From: Candidatus Hydrogenedens sp.
GTDB taxonomy: Bacteria; Hydrogenedentota; Hydrogenedentia; Hydrogenedentales; Hydrogenedentaceae
Direction of reading: 5' to 3'
Assembly: GCA_020216745.1 (NCBI GenBank)
Contig: JAIWNQ010000087.1
Coordinates: 1-10,000, forward strand
Length of the DNA: 10,000 bases
The notes under the pieces are model-generated. The model saw nothing but the letters and a program-made list of their open reading frames with translations, ran no database searches and was not told the DNA's origin. The position numbers and the translations under genes were made by a program. Shown here piece by piece: positions 6,087 to 10,000 of this stretch. Position 1 is the first letter of the stretch. Each line of letters starts with the position of its first letter.

Positions 6087-8930
6087 TTAAAACAATTCCC
6101 TTTGCTCTGGCTTTGTTGCAAGTTTATCTATTTCACGTAAAACTCTTTCTTTACCCGTTAAAAATCCTTCCAACAACTTCTTCTCCTTACTCTCATTCGG
6201 CAAACACTCCGCCACTGCCTGCCCAACACGATAAAACGCATCACTCTTCCCATATCCCGTCTCCTTCAACAATTTCAACAACTCCTCCTGCTTACTCTTT
6301 TCCCACAACAATAATACACGATGCAATACATCTATCAAATCCTTCCCCCCTTTTAATTCTTCCCCTTCCCGTTCCGCAGGTCCCAAAACACGCACATACT
6401 CCTTATCCTTTCTTATGAAACTTCCCCGCTTCGACCATTCCTCCGTAAGGTCTATACCACAACTCGTTGCCAGCTTCCGTGCCTCGTCAAATTCTACCCG
6501 TGCCTCTCCATACTCCCAACGATACAACACATAAAATCGGGTCAACTCACTTATCTCCCCTGCAAAACCATTATGCAATATCTTACGCACCGCATAATCC
6601 GTCGCTATCTTCCGTATCTCCTCCAACATTACATCCGCACGAATTATCTCCCCCTCATAATTCATCACCTTCTCATACTTCCCAAACACCTCTATCCCCG
6701 CACCTATCGCCGAAATAAAAAAGTCCGACCCACTCACCCCCTCATCCCACAATCGCTCCAATTTCTGATTCAAATACCACTTCAACTCTTCCAAAACCTC
6801 ATTATAAAACCCCGTCTCCTCCCGCTTCATCTTACGCCCAACAATATAAATTGACGACGCCAATACAGCCGATTCATTTGCCCTTAATCGCGATTGCATC
6901 TCCGTATTTACTGGCCAGGACGCCGTTACCACCAAACCCGAATCCAGCAATGCATTTATCACCGTTTCCCAGCCCGATGTCGATTTATGTGCATACACAA
7001 TCACCGCTATCCCATCCGGCTTCAATATCCGATACATCTCCTTAAACGATAACCCTAACTGCTCCTCAAAAAATCTTGTAGCTTTTATTTTCCCTCCTTC
7101 TCTTTCGGGATATGCAACAATCTCTTGTTTTTTCGGCGTAAGATATGTGATAAACAACTCCGGATACAGATGACCTATACTCCGTTTCAACCACACATAG
7201 AAAAAATCCGACAAGTAAGAATAAGGAACATTATCATAATAAGGTGGGTCCGTTAATACCGCATCAAAATAATTATCCGGATAGGGAAGCTGTGTCGCAG
7301 AAGCATGACTAACAACAGGAACTAAAACCTGACAATCTGAAATCTGTGATAGGTTACTCAATGTTTTTAAATAATATTCTTGCCCTGTTATAAAACTTCC
7401 TGTAGAGCAACTAAAAGGATTCAATTCTACATAGTCCCAAAGCATTGTGATTGCTTGTCGCCCAAATAAATGTTTTATAGCTTCAGAAGTATTGTCCCAA
7501 CGTGTAAGCGAACTATTGAAAGCAGAATTCATATCTATTGTTATCCCCAGGTAGCTAACCACTGCTTTAGCAAAGTCGGGTGGATATTGTAGTTGAATCA
7601 TTTCCTCATACGCCCTGCGAACCGCATCACAAAAAGTTATCAGACTCAACTTCTGCCTCGAATTAAATAAATCGCCCCATTTCTTTGGAGAACTCCAGTG
7701 AGGAGAAAAACCCAACGTCCCTTTTATTGGTAATTCCTCATCAGGCACGGGCTCCATACCCCATTTCTCTCGCAATTCTTCCACCTTTCGGGATAATGCC
7801 TTCTCCGCACATAGGTATAATTCCATATCTTCTTCTGTGGCTATTCGATACCGTTTCCCCCTCTCTGTTCCACCTTTCCCCAAAGTACGGTTTTCCTCAC
7901 CAGCTAAATAAACCACCGCTATCATCCGCTGGCTTGATTTCCCCTCCTGAAACAACTGCCTCGTGGTCTTATCATCTATCACCGCACCACACGCAGGACA
8001 GCTTACTACCGCACGGGCTACAGTCCCTTTTTCCGGATCAAAACTACCCACCGGCAAATCCAAATTTGAAATATCGGGCTTCTCAATAAACCGCCATCCT
8101 TCCTTACCCTTCTCTACAATCCCAAACTCAATCGTATTCCTCTCCTTATCTACCACCGGATACAACGATATCTTCTTTCTATCCTTCTTAGCCAACCAAT
8201 ATTGCCTCATCAATGGAATCTCCACAGAACAAATAGGATTCTGGCATGGTATCGTTCTTGCCCATATATATCCGACGGGAATAGAAAAATTATTTTTTCC
8301 GGGGTAGACATAAAAAGATAAAAGTTCTTTTTTTGCTTCCTCTAAAACCCAATTCCCCCAATATTTTACTGCAAATAATAAAGGGCTATTTTTAGAAATG
8401 TTGTATTCATCAGAAAAATAAGTTCTATTTCCTTTATTTTCATTATGAATTTTCGATAAATCCGGAACCTCAGAGGATGTGTTTCCATATTTCACAGGAT
8501 AAACCAATGTCGCCAATTCAATTAATACTGCTACAGGATTGTAGTCATTAGCATAACTTTCACAACCCAGTCGTAATGCTTCCAATGGATAAGCCCCCCC
8601 ACCAGAGAATGGATCTATAACTTTAGGAGGCTTATCCGCATTTGCCTTTAATATTTCCTCTCGGGCTTTTTTAATAAACATCTTATTATTCGAGTTTTCC
8701 CATTTGCATAGATTAACAATAAAATCCCGTTTCTTTTGCCATTCATTTATGTTTGACTGTACCGGTATTAAACTTGCATAAGCAGTAGCCCTACTTGAAG
8801 CTAAAGGTCGTCGTGCCCACCATATATGCAAAGTACTGATATGTCCATGTCGGATATTTTTTTCCTTAGCACTTTCTATACCCACTTCCTTTACCGGAAA
8901 CGACTCTTCAATAAACCGTTTACTTGTCAT
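6087..8930 (-). CDS. DUF1156 DNA methylase, candidate anti-phage modification enzyme
   Basis: The product has 947 residues. The start is ATG 8930 with AGGAGG (8935-8940) 4 bases upstream. The N-terminus (about 1-60: FIEESFPVKEVGIESAKEKN, then HIWWARRPLASSRA) is the DUF1156 signature. DPFSGGG (106-112) is the S-adenosylmethionine-binding motif I, and DPPYYDNVPY (561-570) is the catalytic motif IV of amino-methyltransferases, pointing to N6-adenine or N4-cytosine methylation. C229 and C234 (CQNPIC) with C311 and C314 (CPAC) probably bind zinc across a long insertion. The stretch DMNSAFNSSLTRWDN (466-480) is also typical of the family as I recall it. The large middle and C-terminal regions may carry target recognition. 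The enzyme would act on DNA in the cytoplasm and protect self DNA. It sits between the helicase-like and ATPase genes, with 144- and 172-base gaps. Base composition varies strongly along the gene. Confidence 0.92.
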   Translation of the reverse strand: MTSKRFIEESFPVKEVGIESAKEKNIRHGHISTLHIWWARRPLASSRATAYASLIPVQSNINEWQKKRDFIVNLCKWENSNNKMFIKKAREEILKANADKPPKVIDPFSGGGAYPLEALRLGCESYANDYNPVAVLIELATLVYPVKYGNTSSEVPDLSKIHNENKGNRTYFSDEYNISKNSPLLFAVKYWGNWVLEEAKKELLSFYVYPGKNNFSIPVGYIWARTIPCQNPICSVEIPLMRQYWLAKKDRKKISLYPVVDKERNTIEFGIVEKGKEGWRFIEKPDISNLDLPVGSFDPEKGTVARAVVSCPACGAVIDDKTTRQLFQEGKSSQRMIAVVYLAGEENRTLGKGGTERGKRYRIATEEDMELYLCAEKALSRKVEELREKWGMEPVPDEELPIKGTLGFSPHWSSPKKWGDLFNSRQKLSLITFCDAVRRAYEEMIQLQYPPDFAKAVVSYLGITIDMNSAFNSSLTRWDNTSEAIKHLFGRQAITMLWDYVELNPFSCSTGSFITGQEYYLKTLSNLSQISDCQVLVPVVSHASATQLPYPDNYFDAVLTDPPYYDNVPYSYLSDFFYVWLKRSIGHLYPELFITYLTPKKQEIVAYPEREGGKIKATRFFEEQLGLSFKEMYRILKPDGIAVIVYAHKSTSGWETVINALLDSGLVVTASWPVNTEMQSRLRANESAVLASSIYIVGRKMKREETGFYNEVLEELKWYLNQKLERLWDEGVSGSDFFISAIGAGIEVFGKYEKVMNYEGEIIRADVMLEEIRKIATDYAVRKILHNGFAGEISELTRFYVLYRWEYGEARVEFDEARKLATSCGIDLTEEWSKRGSFIRKDKEYVRVLGPAEREGEELKGGKDLIDVLHRVLLLWEKSKQEELLKLLKETGYGKSDAFYRVGQAVAECLPNESKEKKLLEGFLTGKERVLREIDKLATKPEQRELF

Positions 8931-8955
8931 AAATCCTCCTCCAGATAATCAACTT

Positions 8956-8961
8956 ATTATA
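8956..8961 (-). promoter_or_regulatory. Candidate -10 box upstream of the methylase
   Basis: A perfect TATAAT on the minus strand lies 26 bases before the methylase ATG and would start transcription near 8949. No good -35 box is found 15-18 bp upstream, so an own promoter for the methylase is only a possibility. Confidence 0.3.
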
Positions 8962-9006
8962 AACTAAGCATACTTTACCATATCATAATACTAATAATAC
9001 ACACAT

Positions 9007-9035
9007 CCATTGTAGCGGGAGCATCCTTGCTCCCG
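9007..9035 (+). repeat. Hairpin repeat, copy 2 (between helicase-like and methylase genes)
   Basis: The arms CGGGAGCA (9016-9023) and TGCTCCCG (9028-9035) pair perfectly over 8 bp around a TCCT loop, preceded by CCATTGTAG. It is the best-formed of the three copies. It has the same plus-strand orientation as the other two and lies in an otherwise AT-rich gap. Confidence 0.85.
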
Positions 9036-9047
9036 TATAAAAAGCGT

Positions 9048-9072
9048 TATAGCGGAAGCATTTTTGTTCCCG
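9048..9072 (+). repeat. Hairpin repeat, copy 3, degenerate
   Basis: This element matches 20 of 25 bases of 9011-9035, and all five differences are transitions. The arms CGGAAGCA (9053-9060) and TGTTCCCG (9065-9072) still pair except for one A-C mismatch and one G-T pair, around a TTTT loop. It begins 12 bases after copy 2 and ends two bases from the stop codon of the helicase-like gene. A T-run lies about 10 bases beyond it on the minus strand, which is too distant for a standard terminator. Confidence 0.7.
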
Positions 9073-9074
9073 AC

Positions 9075-10000
9075 CTACTCAACCTTTCCCGACCTCTCTA
9101 TTTCTTCCATCCTCACAATATATCTAACCACTTTTTCTTCAGGTTGCATATTGTCCGCAGGATTCCGAACAATCTTTAATTCAGGATTTGTAGATGCGTT
9201 AAACACAATATACAAATAATAATCATCTTTAAATCGTTGTGCATGTAGCCATTCATTCTGCGTAATAATAACATCCCCTTTATCCGCACGCGTTTTAACC
9301 TCTATATACCGTATCCCAATAGATTCCCCATTCTCATCATATTTCACAGAACGAATATCAAACCCTAAATTCTGTTCAGAAACATCCTCAGGATTCCTCC
9401 CCTGCTTCCGTTCATATTCCATTGCGACATGCATACCTATTGCTTCTATCTCTTCACTTACAATAATGGGTTTCTTCCCTTCTCGTTTTTGATAGGGCAT
9501 TACTCGAACAACCGATAAAAGACGAGGAGTCTCCATAGATAGGGATGTCTCTTTTTGAATCTGTTTACGTAACTCCTCTTTTTGGTGTTCGTATCGTCTC
9601 TTCTTCTCCTTAGTATTGTTTATTACCAGTTCCACATTTTCACCGTTATCTTTCCGTTTTTCTAATTTTATTAGGTCCTCATCTAATCTATCAATGAGAT
9701 ATTCTAATGATTTCACCCCATAGTTCTTCTTAATTTCTGCCTGCCGATTCCGTTCCTGAAGCAATTCGTTCTTATATTCTTCCAGCGCCTGCAAAGCGGT
9801 GCGTAATACCTTATTCTCTATTTCCTCTACGGATAAAGATGACTCCGATATAGGTTGATTTTCTTGCTCTAAGTCCCAAAGGATAGACGGTGGAATAGGT
9901 TTAATGTTTGCTCCATCTGTATAAAATGAAAAAAGCCGTTTTCCTGCGGTAGCCCCTGTTCCATCCTCAATTTCACCTTCATAAAAGATAATATATCCAT
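9075..10000 (-). CDS. C-terminal part of a probable helicase with DUF3883 domain, cut by right edge
   Basis: The frame is open from the TAG at 9075 to the window edge (307 codons), so the true start lies outside; an in-frame TTG at 9794 has no reason to be the start. The visible protein begins GYIIFYEGEIEDGTG, then GKRLFSFYTDG and PPSILWDLE, a stretch like the region after the motor in large SNF2/DEAD-type helicases of defence loci. A charged coiled coil of about 80 residues follows (roughly 9550-9790). The last 120 residues match DUF3883 (NO VEIN C-terminal-like): GRNPEDVSEQNLGFDI, RYIEVKTR, NEWLHAQRFKDDYYLYIV. D (codon 9357-9359), E (9300-9302) and K (9294-9296) form a D...ExK pattern as in PD-(D/E)XK nucleases. 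No helicase motif lies inside the window, so the helicase identity rests on domain pairing and context. It is probably the first of the three genes to be transcribed. Confidence 0.75.
   Translation of the reverse strand, partial: GYIIFYEGEIEDGTGATAGKRLFSFYTDGANIKPIPPSILWDLEQENQPISESSLSVEEIENKVLRTALQALEEYKNELLQERNRQAEIKKNYGVKSLEYLIDRLDEDLIKLEKRKDNGENVELVINNTKEKKRRYEHQKEELRKQIQKETSLSMETPRLLSVVRVMPYQKREGKKPIIVSEEIEAIGMHVAMEYERKQGRNPEDVSEQNLGFDIRSVKYDENGESIGIRYIEVKTRADKGDVIITQNEWLHAQRFKDDYYLYIVFNASTNPELKIVRNPADNMQPEEKVVRYIVRMEEIERSGKVE

Noticed and set aside
6113..8307. Several plus-strand frames rich in Pro, Ser and His inside the methylase gene
   Set aside because: They reflect the purine-rich coding strand of the methylase read backwards; no start signal or recognisable domain.
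9007..9072. CRISPR-like array
   Set aside because: Only two adjacent copies, 12 bases apart, one degenerate; spacing and repeat form do not fit CRISPR and no cas gene is present.
9792..9794. TTG at 9794 as the start of a short DUF3883 gene
   Set aside because: The frame stays open for a further 68 codons to the window edge and the upstream residues look like the usual helicase-linked sequence.

Overview
The window looks like a chromosomal segment of an AT-leaning bacterium, probably from an uncultured or little-studied lineage. It has strong Shine-Dalgarno sites, an initiator tRNA with an encoded CCA end, a secreted glycosidase-like protein, and families of short hairpin and tandem repeats between genes. 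These traits would fit Hydrogenedentes-, Planctomycetes- or Lentisphaerae-like bacteria, but no phylum marker is present and the placement is only a guess.

Layout. On the minus strand, 1-689 is the 5' part of a gene for an SIS-domain-like protein with a hydrophobic N-terminus; it runs off the left edge. An AT-rich, divergent intergenic stretch (690-957) leads to an initiator tRNA-Met (958-1034) with a candidate promoter and a clear intrinsic terminator. A second AT-rich spacer with a perfect inverted repeat and a candidate promoter precedes a plus-strand gene (1238-3322) for a secreted, TIM-barrel-like putative glycoside hydrolase. That gene converges on the next block, and the 54-base gap is filled by a degenerate 9-bp tandem repeat.

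From 3377 to the right edge everything is on the minus strand. In transcription order there is a protein ending in coiled coil plus DUF3883 (likely the tail of a large helicase, cut by the window edge), a 947-residue DUF1156 DNA methylase, and a DUF499-type P-loop ATPase of about 845 residues. This helicase/methylase/ATPase combination is the signature of a candidate anti-phage (restriction-like) island and is the main item of interest. The DUF3883 tail shows a D...ExK pattern and may be the nuclease part. Both gaps inside this block carry copies of the same hairpin repeat (three copies in all).

Inferred division of labour: the methylase marks self DNA, while the DUF499 ATPase and the helicase/DUF3883 protein sense, move along or cut unmarked DNA. 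None of this has been shown here. No stretch over 300 bases lacks a gene.
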